Assembly (NCBI RefSeq): GCF_000226975.2
Contig: NZ_CP019285.1
Coordinates: forward strand, 2,480,001-2,544,000
Reading direction: 5' to 3'
DNA: 64,000 nucleotides
Source: Halobiforma lacisalsi AJ5
GTDB lineage: Archaea > Halobacteriota > Halobacteria > Halobacteriales > Natrialbaceae
In this document: positions 9,133 to 16,769 of the stretch, piece by piece
How positions within the stretch are numbered: position 1 is the first letter of the stretch
How the letters are laid out: each line of letters starts with the position of its first letter
Notes under the pieces: generated by a model
What the model saw: only the letters and a program-made list of their open reading frames with translations
Database searches by the model: none
What the model was told of the DNA's origin: nothing
Translations under genes and position numbers: made by a program

Positions 9133-9312
9133 ATGACGGACAAGAACAACTCGTGGCTCGCCTTCACGGTGCTTGGTCTGGTTTTACTCGTCTTTGGACT
9201 ATTCTTTTTGGCAGAAACACCGTGGTACGTCCAGTATCCTGTACTGATCGGTGCCGTTTTTCTCTCTATAGTTGGTGTGAGCTACGCGAACTCAAATTCG
9301 GCGCCATCGTGA
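9133..9312 (+). CDS. 59-residue two-helix membrane protein
   Basis: The frame from the ATG at 9133 to the TGA at 9310 encodes 59 residues beginning MTDKNNSWLAF. It contains two clean hydrophobic segments, FTVLGLVLLVFGLFFLA and YPVLIGAVFLSIVGVSYA, separated by the short loop ETPWYVQ. The composition and charge pattern look like a real small membrane protein, although its codon choice is less GC-biased than the neighbours. The region just upstream is AT-rich (9050-9130), consistent with a promoter. The family is unknown to me. Confidence 0.6.
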   Translation: MTDKNNSWLAFTVLGLVLLVFGLFFLAETPWYVQYPVLIGAVFLSIVGVSYANSNSAPS

Positions 9313-9639
9313 CGCTCGTAGCTCTACGGATCGGCTGACTCACCAGGAGTGGCTCGTGAGAAATGACGTCAGTTTGCTGCACCCATTCTCTGTATTCAGC
9401 AGGCCGCTCTTATTACCAGTTCGTCAGTTCCGAATTGGTCTACTGCATACGGGACGTATTCCGTAGGTATTCCGGTCCAGACCAGCCGATTCCCGTGGAC
9501 AATCGGTGCAACCCTTTTTGCGCCAACTGACGCCTCATACCCACCAATCGAGACCGCGGCCTACGGGCCCGAACAGGACAGGCGAGAACTAATACCCGTG
9601 CTAGTTTAAATATCTGAGGAGCGAAAGAAAAGGTAAGTC
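9313..9639. other. Intergenic region upstream of dhaK
   Basis: No gene is seen. It holds a short motif at about 9389-9405 (ctctgtattcagcagg) that recurs with changes at 15759-15775 and, inverted, at 15810-15826, and the promoter of dhaK near its right end. Confidence 0.4.
9603..9639 (+). promoter_or_regulatory. dhaK promoter and leader
   Basis: A TATA-like box (tttaaatat, 9605-9613) lies 27-35 bases before the ATG at 9640. A purine-rich gaggagcgaaagaaaaggt follows and could act as a weak ribosome-binding site. Confidence 0.55.
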
Positions 9640-10641
9640 ATGAAGAAGCTCATCAACGAACCAGAAGACGTCGTCGACGAGATGTTGGATGGAATGGTGG
9701 CGGCTTACCCCGACCAACTTCGCCGGCTCGACGATGCGGAAGTGCTCGTACGGAAGAACGCTCCGATCGACGGGAAAGTCGGAATCGTCTCCGGTGGTGG
9801 AAGCGGCCACGAACCGACCCACGGCGGCTATATCGGCGAGGGGATGCTCGACGGTGCTGCGGCCGGTGAGGTGTTCACGTCACCGACTGCAGATCAGCTC
9901 GAATCGATGATCGAGGCCTGCGACGGCGGCGAAGGCGTCCTCTGTGTCGTGAAAAACTACGAGGGCGACGTGATGAACTTCGATACCGCGGCCGAGATGG
10001 CCGAGATGCAAGACATCGAGGTCTCGCAGGTCGTCGTCAACGACGACGTTGCCGTCCAGGACTCGCTGTACACGACGGGTCGCCGCGGCGTCGCGGGAAC
10101 GATCCTCGTCCACAAGGTCGCTGGCGCGAAGGCCGCCGAGGGTGCCGACCTCGACGAAGTGACGCGCGTCGCCGAAAAAGTAGTCGACAACGTCGGCACG
10201 ATGGGTATGGCGCTGACCTCCTGTATCACGCCGGACAAAGGCGAGCCGACGTTCGACCTCGGAGAGGACGAGATCGAGCTCGGGATCGGTATCCACGGTG
10301 AACCGGGAACGGAGCGAACGGAGAAAGCGAGTGCCGACGAGATCGCCGAACACCTCACCGAACAGGTGCTTGAAGACCTCGAGCTTGACGACGGCCAGGA
10401 GGTCCTGACTATCGTCAACGGGATGGGCGGTACCCCGCTAATGGAACTGTTCGTCGTCAACAACCGCCTACAGGAGCTGATGGACGAGCACGGACTGGAG
10501 ACCTGGGACGCGTGGGTCGGCGACTACATGACGTCGCTGGACATGGAGGGGGCGTCGATCACCGTCTGTGCCCTCGACGACGAACTCGAAGAGCTGTTGT
10601 CAGCTCCGGCCGACACGCCGGGACTGACAGTGACGGAATAA
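9640..10641 (+). CDS. dhaK: Dihydroxyacetone kinase substrate-binding subunit DhaK
   Basis: DhaK holds dihydroxyacetone as a covalent hemiaminal on a His while DhaL donates the phosphoryl group, giving dihydroxyacetone phosphate for glycolysis or gluconeogenesis. The 333-residue protein has the substrate loop SGGGSGHEPTHGGYIG (residues ~50-66), NYEGDVMNF, and the covalent His at about residue 219 in GIGIHGEPG, the same position as in E. coli DhaK. The downstream dhaL, dhaM, HPr and enzyme I genes show this is a PEP-dependent, PTS-linked kinase, not an ATP-dependent one. The stop codon lies 25 bases before the target site of the IS66 element, which now separates it from dhaL. Confidence 0.97.
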   Translation: MKKLINEPEDVVDEMLDGMVAAYPDQLRRLDDAEVLVRKNAPIDGKVGIVSGGGSGHEPTHGGYIGEGMLDGAAAGEVFTSPTADQLESMIEACDGGEGVLCVVKNYEGDVMNFDTAAEMAEMQDIEVSQVVVNDDVAVQDSLYTTGRRGVAGTILVHKVAGAKAAEGADLDEVTRVAEKVVDNVGTMGMALTSCITPDKGEPTFDLGEDEIELGIGIHGEPGTERTEKASADEIAEHLTEQVLEDLELDDGQEVLTIVNGMGGTPLMELFVVNNRLQELMDEHGLETWDAWVGDYMTSLDMEGASITVCALDDELEELLSAPADTPGLTVTE

Positions 10642-10658
10642 CCCTTGCAAACGCTTTG

Positions 10659-10666
10659 CGTTCTTC
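10659..10666 (+). repeat. Left copy of the 8-bp target-site duplication of the IS66 element
   Basis: The octamer cgttcttc lies immediately before the element and is repeated at 12272-12279 immediately after it. An 8-bp duplication is the size typical of IS66-family insertion. Confidence 0.85.
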
Positions 10667-10674
10667 GTACGTGT

Positions 10675-12123
10675 TTACCCCGAAGTCTCAACAGCCGGTT
10701 CAGTGTGAGCCCGTGATATCATCTCATTGTTGTTGACGACTCGGCGAAGTTCTTCGTAGGGATTGCGTCCCTGCTGGCGCCATGTCGCCAGCAGGGACAA
10801 GATCGTCTCGTGAACGAACATACCTCGATCGTTACGGAGTGTCCCGATGATTTTCCGGAGAACGACTGGTTCACGAAGTGCGTTCTCAGCTGCGTTGTTC
10901 GTCGGGGAGACCGCTGGCTCACCGACGAAGGTGAGCCAGTGGTCGATCCCTCCTTCGATTTTCCCGAGTAGTGTTGCCACTGGTTCGTCGGTTACTGACC
11001 GCCCCACGAGCGATCTAAGCCCGTTCTGGCATGAGCGGTGCATCTGTGCTCTCTCACGAAGACTCGGGTCGGTCTCCAGCCACGACTGGAGACCGACGAA
11101 CATCTGCTTGAGATACCGGTAAACGGGTTCTGCCTCCTCGTGGTCACTAGCAGCGTCTTCAGCTTCTCGGAGAAGATGTGCCCAGCACCGCTGAAGGTTA
11201 CTGCTGAACGCTGGATACGCCGTCCACCCATCGCAGATGACCGTTCCCGGGAAGTCCTCGCCGAGGACTTCCGCGGGAACATCACTTCCACGACTCTCCC
11301 TTACGGCGTATAGCGTGTGCTCGCTCGTCCGAAACGTCCAAATCCACGCCTGCTCACCCTCGCGTTTGATACCGGTTTCGTCAACGTGAACGATCTCTGC
11401 TTGCTGAATCTGTCTTCGAATCTGTTCGTATTCGCAGCGACCGGCGCGCGCAGCGCGCTCGGTCGCGTGCCACGCGGACGCGCCCGAGAGTTCTAATCCA
11501 TGCAGTTGCTCGAACCGGTCAGCGATTTTCCGGTAGGGGAGGCGGTGATCGTACCGAGAAAGTGCTGCTTGAGAGATGACGTTCACCCCGAACTGCCCCT
11601 CATCGGGGCAGTCGGGGTGTGTAGCAACGGTTTCTGTTCCACAAGAGCTGCACTGGTAGTAGTGACGGTTGTACCGGGTGATTTCTGGTGGCTGTGGATC
11701 GGGAACCTCCTCGACGAGTCGGGGGCTGACGCCCACCGACTCGTCGAAGTGTTCGCCACACTCGGGACAACAGTCACAGGTGACATCGATCTCTTTGTCG
11801 GGATCTGCTGTTGCACGCCACTCAGGGTCGTGACCGTCCTTCCGTCCGGGAGTACCGCCATCGGTTCGAACATTCTCGTCTTCGTCGTCCTGCGAGGTCG
11901 GGGACTCGTCAGTCCCCGACCGTCGCTTACTGGGCGGTGTATGCGGATTTTCGTATTTGCGAAGGCGTGTTTCGAGTTCTTCTATCCGCTCGTCCTTCTG
12001 ATCGATTTTCTTGTCCTTTCGCTTGTTCTCCCGTTCGAGTTCTTCGACTCGTTGCTCAAGTTGGAGAAGCCGAGAAAGGAGCTCTTCTTTGGTGAAATCG
12101 TCTGCGTTCACAGACTCCACCAA
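10675..12123 (-). CDS. IS66-family transposase (TnpC-type)
   Basis: The ~482-residue product has an N-terminal coiled coil (LLQLEQRVEELERENKRKDK and onward, residues ~15-65), a Ser/Asp/Gly-rich linker, and an IS66 zinc-binding motif with two Cys pairs (CPEC and CSSC, ~residues 115-165). The DDE catalytic core follows: the first Asp in VHVDETG, the second in VICDGWTAYPAF, and the Glu in NNAAENALR. The frame looks intact, so the enzyme may be active. Its stop codon at 10675-10677 lies inside the left inverted repeat. The first codon of the longest frame is TTG, followed at once by GTG, so the true start is uncertain by one or two codons. Confidence 0.95.
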   Translation of the reverse strand: MVESVNADDFTKEELLSRLLQLEQRVEELERENKRKDKKIDQKDERIEELETRLRKYENPHTPPSKRRSGTDESPTSQDDEDENVRTDGGTPGRKDGHDPEWRATADPDKEIDVTCDCCPECGEHFDESVGVSPRLVEEVPDPQPPEITRYNRHYYQCSSCGTETVATHPDCPDEGQFGVNVISQAALSRYDHRLPYRKIADRFEQLHGLELSGASAWHATERAARAGRCEYEQIRRQIQQAEIVHVDETGIKREGEQAWIWTFRTSEHTLYAVRESRGSDVPAEVLGEDFPGTVICDGWTAYPAFSSNLQRCWAHLLREAEDAASDHEEAEPVYRYLKQMFVGLQSWLETDPSLRERAQMHRSCQNGLRSLVGRSVTDEPVATLLGKIEGGIDHWLTFVGEPAVSPTNNAAENALREPVVLRKIIGTLRNDRGMFVHETILSLLATWRQQGRNPYEELRRVVNNNEMISRAHTEPAVETSG

Positions 12124-12146
12124 CCAGTAGTGACAGCAGAAGTAAC

Positions 12147-12175
12147 GGGATGGGCTCCGGTGCGGAGCCCATCCC
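12147..12175. repeat. Perfect 13-bp stem hairpin inside the IS66 element
   Basis: gggatgggctccg (12147-12159), a 3-base loop, then its exact complement (12163-12175). It sits just upstream of the transposase start. Such hairpins near IS ends can block expression driven from outside promoters; that role is inferred. Confidence 0.8.
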
Positions 12176-12271
12176 TGAGAATCGTATCCGAGGTCTGCTG
12201 CCTGTTCATATCGCGTCCGTTGAACGCTTCCTACGAGAGAGTACCGAAATCAGCCCGGGCTAAACACATAC

Positions 12272-12279
12272 CGTTCTTC
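12272..12279 (+). repeat. Right copy of the 8-bp target-site duplication
   Basis: cgttcttc, identical to 10659-10666, directly after the right inverted repeat and 13 bases before the dhaL start codon. Confidence 0.85.
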
Positions 12280-12292
12280 TATCCCAATTCAA

Positions 12293-13021
12293 ATGAGCGA
12301 TACGGAGCGACAACGAGAGGCGGTTGTACAGGCACTTGAAAACGTCACTGCGCGACTCGAGGAGGAGAAGACCCACCTGACAGAGCTGGATTCGGCGATC
12401 GGCGACGCCGACCATGGGACGAACATGACCCGCGGGTTCAGCGGGGCAAACGAGAAAGTCAAGGATATGGACGAGGCAGAGCCCGCAGAGCTGGTGAAGA
12501 CGATCGGCGTCACGCTCGTCTCGGAGGTCGGCGGCGCGTCCGGACCGCTGTACGGCGGCTCGATTATGTCCGCCAGTCAGGAGTTCGCCGACGAGGGGAT
12601 TACCGCTGAGACCAGCGTCGCCTTCGCCGAGGCGTACCTGGAGAAGGTTCAGGATCGCGGCGGCGCCGAGGTCGGCGCGAAGACGATGGTTGACGCGCTG
12701 ACACCGGCCGTCCACACCTACAAGAAATCGATCGAGACTGACGATCTGGCACCCCTCGAAGCGCTGGCGAAGGCGGTCGACGCGGCCGAGCGTGGCGTCG
12801 AGTTCACCACGCCCATCCGAGCGAAGAAGGGGCGCGCGTCTTACCTCGGCTGGCGGTCGGTTGGTCATCAGGACCCCGGCGCGACGTCGACGCTTTTCAT
12901 CGTGGAAGAACTGCTTGCGACCGCACAGACGTATCTCAACGGCGAAGTCGAGGCCACTGCAGAGGCCGAGGAAGCACCCGAGGAGATGCCCGACGAGGTC
13001 TCGGAGGGCGAGGGAGAATGA
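12293..13021 (+). CDS. dhaL: Dihydroxyacetone kinase ADP-binding subunit DhaL
   Basis: DhaL keeps a tightly bound ADP that is phosphorylated by DhaM and then passes the phosphate to dihydroxyacetone on DhaK. The nucleotide/Mg site is clear: LDSAIGDADHGTNM with Asp33, Asp38 and Asp40, matching the three Mg-binding Asp of E. coli DhaL. GGASGPLYGG and the late RAKKGRASYLGWRSVGHQDPGA segment also match the family. A Glu/Ala-rich acidic tail of about 30 residues follows the domain. The stop overlaps the dhaM start by 4 bases. Since the IS66 insertion, expression depends on readthrough or a new promoter; a taaacacata stretch, 24-33 bases upstream of the ATG and partly inside the IS end, could act as one. 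Confidence 0.96.
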   Translation: MSDTERQREAVVQALENVTARLEEEKTHLTELDSAIGDADHGTNMTRGFSGANEKVKDMDEAEPAELVKTIGVTLVSEVGGASGPLYGGSIMSASQEFADEGITAETSVAFAEAYLEKVQDRGGAEVGAKTMVDALTPAVHTYKKSIETDDLAPLEALAKAVDAAERGVEFTTPIRAKKGRASYLGWRSVGHQDPGATSTLFIVEELLATAQTYLNGEVEATAEAEEAPEEMPDEVSEGEGE

Positions 13022-13398
13022 TCGGCCTCGTCGTCGTCTCACACAGCGCTCGCGCCGCGGAAGGGATCTGTGAGGTCGCCCTGGAGATGGCCGCCGACGC
13101 ACAGATCGAGCCCGCGGGCGGCGAGGACGGAGGCCTCGGTACCGACGCGGGACGAATTCGGGACGCTATCGAGGCCGCAGACGACGGAGACGGGGTCGTC
13201 GTCCTCGTCGATCTCGGGAGCGCCGTCATGAACGCCGAGTTGGCGATCGAGATGAGCGATGCCGACGCAGTAATCGCCGATGCACCAGTGTTAGAGGGTA
13301 CGGTCAACGCTGGCGTCGAGACGACCAGCGGGAAAGCGACGCTCGATTCGGTTGTCGAACGGGCTGAAGAAGCACGCGAATATCGGAAACTGGACTGA
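13018..13398 (+). CDS. dhaM: Dihydroxyacetone kinase phosphotransfer subunit DhaM (EIIA-Man-like)
   Basis: DhaM accepts a phosphoryl group from HPr and passes it to the ADP on DhaL. The 126-residue protein is only the EIIA-Man-like domain: MIGLVVVSHS places the phosphorylated His at residue 9, and VVLVDLGSAVMNAELAIE is the conserved follow-on. Bacterial DhaM often carries fused HPr and enzyme I parts; here those are separate genes downstream. The ATG overlaps the dhaL stop (ATGA-type), showing translational coupling. Confidence 0.95.
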   Translation: MIGLVVVSHSARAAEGICEVALEMAADAQIEPAGGEDGGLGTDAGRIRDAIEAADDGDGVVVLVDLGSAVMNAELAIEMSDADAVIADAPVLEGTVNAGVETTSGKATLDSVVERAEEAREYRKLD

Positions 13399-13729
13399 TC
13401 CGAACCCCGAATGGTGATTGGCGGAGAAGTGAGCGACGTAACCGACTTCTGACCCCTCCCCGGGGGTGATCGGGTAGTACCGTTCGTCGTTCGTCCGACG
13501 ATACGCGTGCACGCTGGAGTGCGGAACCGATCGGCGGAGCGGAGGACGAAAGCAGGGTGACGACGCTGCTCGATCCGTACGGTCTGTACGACGACGAACC
13601 CGTCAATATGAGTATCCTGGGGTCACCGTGCTACGAAAGGGTATTACTCTGATGTGGCCTCCTTGAATTAGGGAGTATAGCTGATTGAGTCTCCAGAACG
13701 CGATAATTCATCCAACGAAACGATACAGT
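13399..13729. other. Gap between dhaM and the HPr gene
   Basis: 331 bases with no recognised gene. An A/T-rich patch at 13645-13685 (including gtattactc and ttgaattag) could be a promoter for ptsH-ptsI, which would let these be transcribed apart from dhaKLM. Confidence 0.4.
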
Positions 13730-13990
13730 ATGATTCAACGCACCGTAACGATCGTTCCGGAAGACGGCCTGCACGCACGGCCGGCCTCGAGATTCGTCGA
13801 GGCGGCAAACGAGTACGACAGCGAGGTCACGGTCGCACCAGTCGATGGTGATCCGGTCAACGCTGCGAGTATGCTCGCAGTGACCGGTCTGAACGCCCCG
13901 TCGGGCGAAGACGTCGTTATCACTGCCGACGGCCCTGACGAAGAGGCTGCACTGGAAGCGCTCGAAGCAGTGCTCACCACGCCAGAATGA
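13730..13990 (+). CDS. ptsH: Phosphocarrier protein HPr
   Basis: HPr relays phosphate from enzyme I to DhaM. The 86-residue protein has the signature GLHARPASRFVEAAN, with the phosphorylated His at residue 15 as in E. coli HPr, and the second conserved region VNAASMLAVTGLNAPSGEDV; a Ser in this region aligns with the regulatory Ser46 area but no HPr kinase is seen here. An upstream Met would add 15 residues with no domain match, so the ATG at 13730 is preferred. Its stop overlaps the enzyme I start by 4 bases. Confidence 0.96.
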   Translation: MIQRTVTIVPEDGLHARPASRFVEAANEYDSEVTVAPVDGDPVNAASMLAVTGLNAPSGEDVVITADGPDEEAALEALEAVLTTPE

Positions 13991-15672
13991 CCTTTAGGAT
14001 ATCAGGCGTCGCCGTTACGCCGCTGTCCGGTCTCGGAACGGTTCGCTGGTACCGAACCGGGGGGATACCCGACGCGGAATCTGTCGAGGCCGCCGACCCG
14101 GAGACCGAACTGGAGCGCTTCGAGGAGGCCAGAGAGAGCGCCCGTGACGAGTTACAGCGTGAACGCGAACAGACGGCCGAACGCGTCGGTCAAGAGGAAG
14201 CGGCAGTGTTCGACGCCCATCTGCAGTTCCTGGACGATCCACAGCTCACCGACAGTATCCAGGAAGCGATCGAAGAGGGGGACGCCGCGGAAGTCGGTGT
14301 AGACCGGGCGTTCGGGGACGCTGTCGACCAGTTCGAGGGGATGGATGGTATGATGGCCGAGCGTGCCGACGACATGCGGGACATCCGAGACAGGCTCCGC
14401 AGGCTGCTCGCGGGCGACGAGCGGATCGACCTATCAGCGGTCCCGGAAGGAACGGTAATTCTCGCCGAACGTCTCACCCCAAGCGATACGGCACAGCTCG
14501 ATCCTGACCGAGTTGCCGGATTCGCGACGGTAACCGGGGGACGGACGTCCCACGCCGCCATCTTCGCACGTTCGCTTGGCATTCCCGCGGTCGTCGGCCT
14601 TGGCGAGGAATTACTGGAAATCGAGGAACGAACGACTGTCGCTATCGATGCCGAGAAGGACGCGGTGATCGTCGACCCTGACGAAGGGACGCGCGAGCGC
14701 GTTTCTGCTACTCGAGACGTCGAAATCCGGACAGGACCCGTCGAGACGACAGACGGCACGGAGATCGAGGTCGCTGCAAACGTGGGTACCAGTGCGGAAC
14801 TCCCGGGAGCGACCCGGCAGGGGGCTGACGGAATCGGTCTCTACCGGACCGAGTTCCTGTTTCTCGACCGCGAGCAGCCGCCCGACGAGGACGAACAGCT
14901 CGAGGTATACACTGATGCACTCGACGCGTTCCCGGACGGTCGGATCGTCGTCCGCACGCTCGATATCGGCGGTGACAAACCGATCCCGTATCTCGACGCT
15001 GATGAAGAGGAGAATCCGTTCCTCGGCGACCGTGGGATCCGCCGCTCTCTCGATGCGGACGCGGACCTCTTCGAGACCCAACTCCGGGCGCTTTTGCGCG
15101 CTGCTATGGAAGGGTCCGGTCGTCTCTCAGTGATGTTCCCGCTCGTCACGACCGTCGAAGAACTCGATGGCGCCCGCGACACGGTCGATCAGGTCGCGAC
15201 GACCCTCGAGAAAGAGGGTATTCCCTACGCCGTCCCCGAGATCGGGGTGATGATCGAAACGCCGGCGGCCGTTACGATGGCCGAAGAACTCGCCGAGCGC
15301 GTCGACTTTTTCAGTATCGGTACGAACGACCTGGCCCAGTACGTGATGGCCGCCTCCCGGGAGAGCGACGCCGTCGCCGACCTGCACGACCCCTTGCATC
15401 CGGCGGTCCTGCGTTCGATTCGTCGGAGCGTCGAGGCTGCCCACGACACCAACGCCTGGATCGGGATGTGCGGTGAGATGGCTGGCGACCCTGATCTGAC
15501 CGAACTGCTCGTCGGCCTCGGCTTGGACGAGTTGAGTATGAGTGCGGTGACGATTCCGACGGTCAAAGCCGAGGTGACAGCAACCGAGAGCGAAACGGCT
15601 CGAGAACTGGCGGACCGCGTACTCAGTGCCAGTACGAAAGCGGAAGTTCACGAGTATCTCGAAGGCGAGTAA
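13987..15672 (+). CDS. ptsI: PTS enzyme I (PEP:protein phosphotransferase)
   Basis: Enzyme I takes phosphate from phosphoenolpyruvate and gives it to HPr. At 561 residues it has the normal length. In order: the N-terminal HPr-binding helical domain, the swivel domain with GGRTSHAAI and the phosphorylated His at residue 189, and the PEP-binding barrel with GIGLYRTEFLF, TLDIGGDKPIPYL, GDRGIRRSL, GVMIETPAA, FFSIGTNDLAQY and the catalytic Cys in GMCGEMAGDP. With HPr and DhaKLM beside it, its likely client is the DHA kinase. No sugar permease (EIIB/EIIC) is nearby. Confidence 0.97.
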   Translation: MTFRISGVAVTPLSGLGTVRWYRTGGIPDAESVEAADPETELERFEEARESARDELQREREQTAERVGQEEAAVFDAHLQFLDDPQLTDSIQEAIEEGDAAEVGVDRAFGDAVDQFEGMDGMMAERADDMRDIRDRLRRLLAGDERIDLSAVPEGTVILAERLTPSDTAQLDPDRVAGFATVTGGRTSHAAIFARSLGIPAVVGLGEELLEIEERTTVAIDAEKDAVIVDPDEGTRERVSATRDVEIRTGPVETTDGTEIEVAANVGTSAELPGATRQGADGIGLYRTEFLFLDREQPPDEDEQLEVYTDALDAFPDGRIVVRTLDIGGDKPIPYLDADEEENPFLGDRGIRRSLDADADLFETQLRALLRAAMEGSGRLSVMFPLVTTVEELDGARDTVDQVATTLEKEGIPYAVPEIGVMIETPAAVTMAEELAERVDFFSIGTNDLAQYVMAASRESDAVADLHDPLHPAVLRSIRRSVEAAHDTNAWIGMCGEMAGDPDLTELLVGLGLDELSMSAVTIPTVKAEVTATESETARELADRVLSASTKAEVHEYLEGE

Positions 15673-15756
15673 GCCCGTGCGTGTTCAGTTCGATCAGGCC
15701 AGCGAATACGTTCACTACCGTCGTCGTGAGACAACCGAGGTATCGTGACGAACTCA

Positions 15757-15826
15757 TCCTCTGTATTCTGCAGGCGCTTCTGACAGAATCCGAGGAAGAC
15801 GGTCATTTTCTGCTAAATACAGATAG
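15757..15826. repeat. Imperfect inverted repeat downstream of ptsI
   Basis: cctctgtattctgcagg (15759-15775) and tctgctaaatacagata (15810-15826) are inverted relative to each other, matching over TCTGTATT and GCAG. They could form a hairpin with a ~34-base loop. A related sequence is at 9389. Origin unknown; possibly remains of a small mobile element or an operator. Confidence 0.45.
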
Positions 15827-15880
15827 TTGGTCTTTCAAGAGATCCTGGCTGCTACAATGTTTAACTTACCTCACACCCCT

Positions 15881-16288
15881 ATGGAGGACATGGAAACCGA
15901 TCCATCCAGTCCGGAGGGATCCGCAATCGATCGGTGGGATCAACTCCACGAGGTCCTTGCCTCCCAGGAACGTCGAATGATACTCTACTCGTTAAAGGAC
16001 GCACCAAAGGAGAGGAGACTTCCGCTTCCGGAAGCCGCGAAGGCGCCCGACTCGTCGTGGGATTCAGAGAGAGCGGCCATGCGACTTGAGCACAGCCACC
16101 TCCCGAAACTGGCCGCCGCTGGCTACGTCCGATGGGAGCGTGACCCGTTTTGCGTCCAGCGTGGCCGCCACTTCGAGGAGGTCGAAGCTATGTTCAATCT
16201 TATAGATGAATCGATTGATCGGTTTCCCAAGTCGCTGATCACGGGTTGTGATATCTATGAGGAACTGTATCACGATGTCAGACAATGA
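15881..16288 (+). CDS. DUF7344-like winged-helix protein
   Basis: The 135-residue product has WDQLHEVLASQERRMILYSLKDAP (helices 1-2 of an ArsR-like winged helix), then AAMRLEHSHLPKLAAAGYVRWERDPFCVQRG (recognition helix and wing) and a C-terminal helix. DNA binding is inferred. Upstream Met codons at 15827 and 15857 exist; the ATG at 15881 is favoured because an AT-rich stretch (atgtttaactt, 15857-15867) then sits at the usual TATA distance. It overlaps the following HalOD1 gene by 14 bases, suggesting the two act together. Confidence 0.7.
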   Translation: MEDMETDPSSPEGSAIDRWDQLHEVLASQERRMILYSLKDAPKERRLPLPEAAKAPDSSWDSERAAMRLEHSHLPKLAAAGYVRWERDPFCVQRGRHFEEVEAMFNLIDESIDRFPKSLITGCDIYEELYHDVRQ

Positions 16289-16526
16289 TATTGTCGGCGA
16301 GGTGATCGAAGCGATAGCTCAATCGGATAATATGGATGCATCAGAGGTGGATTTCATCCTAGCGGACTATATCGATCCCGTGGTGTTGGAGAAGTTAGAG
16401 AACATGGACGACGGCATCTGGGAATTTACGTTTCGTGTCAGCGACCACCAGGTGCGTCTAACGCACGGTGGAACGATATTTATCGATGGAATGAAATATA
16501 AGGCCTGTTCCGGAAAGCAAAAATAA
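16275..16526 (+). CDS. HalOD1 output-domain protein
   Basis: The 83-residue protein is a stand-alone HalOD1 domain: VIEAIAQSDNMDASEVDFILADYIDPVVLEKL followed by a beta-rich half (WEFTFRVSDHQVRLTHGGTIFIDG). These domains are common in haloarchaea, mostly as single small proteins or the last part of signalling proteins, and have no established biochemical activity. The gene overlaps the winged-helix gene by 14 bases. Confidence 0.75.
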   Translation: MSDNDIVGEVIEAIAQSDNMDASEVDFILADYIDPVVLEKLENMDDGIWEFTFRVSDHQVRLTHGGTIFIDGMKYKACSGKQK

Positions 16527-16613
16527 CCCTTTGGTGACTGGTCTGGCAGAATCTAACGGCGCACACAGCGTCTTCACGAGTGGGAGTTCGACTCGCAGTG
16601 TGAGTCGGTGCAA

Positions 16614-16769
16614 ATGACCGACCGGAAGAGGAAACAGCCCTATCTACCGGCGTCCGCCCTTGTTGGATATATTCTCTGGATGGTGCACGCGTTTTCTACC
16701 GGCTACTGGACAGCTGCCGGAATCGTGATTCCGTCTCTCACGGACTACAGAACGTCAGGATCGCAACGA
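16614..16769 (+). pseudogene. Short membrane-protein-like fragment fused into a decayed regulator
   Basis: From the ATG at 16614 a 51-residue frame begins MTDRKRKQPYLPASALVGYILW and contains a hydrophobic stretch (TGYWTAAGIVIPSL). It stops at 16767-16769, just where the remains of an XRE regulator begin. In many genomes a small membrane protein gene precedes this kind of regulator, so this may be the leftover front of such a partner after a deletion. It could also be chance. Confidence 0.3.

Larger units (their letters stand above)
10667..12271 (-). mobile_element. Complete IS66-family insertion sequence between dhaK and dhaL
   Basis: The element is 1605 bp and carries one transposase gene in the orientation opposite to the dha operon. 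Its ends are imperfect inverted repeats: left 10667 GTACGTGTTTACCCCG and right (read inward from 12271) GTATGTGTTTAGCCCG, matching at 14 of 16 bases. Both start with GTA, as IS66 ends usually do. The flanking octamer cgttcttc is duplicated exactly. Without the element and one octamer, dhaK and dhaL would be only 38 bases apart, so this is an insertion into an intact operon. The IS66 accessory genes tnpA and tnpB of bacterial members are absent, as in many archaeal single-gene forms. Confidence 0.9.

Noticed and set aside
16527-16613. Possible tRNA (a gttcgac stretch between inverted-looking bases)
   Set aside because: No cloverleaf with acceptor stem and anticodon arm can be drawn; no tRNA was found anywhere in the window.
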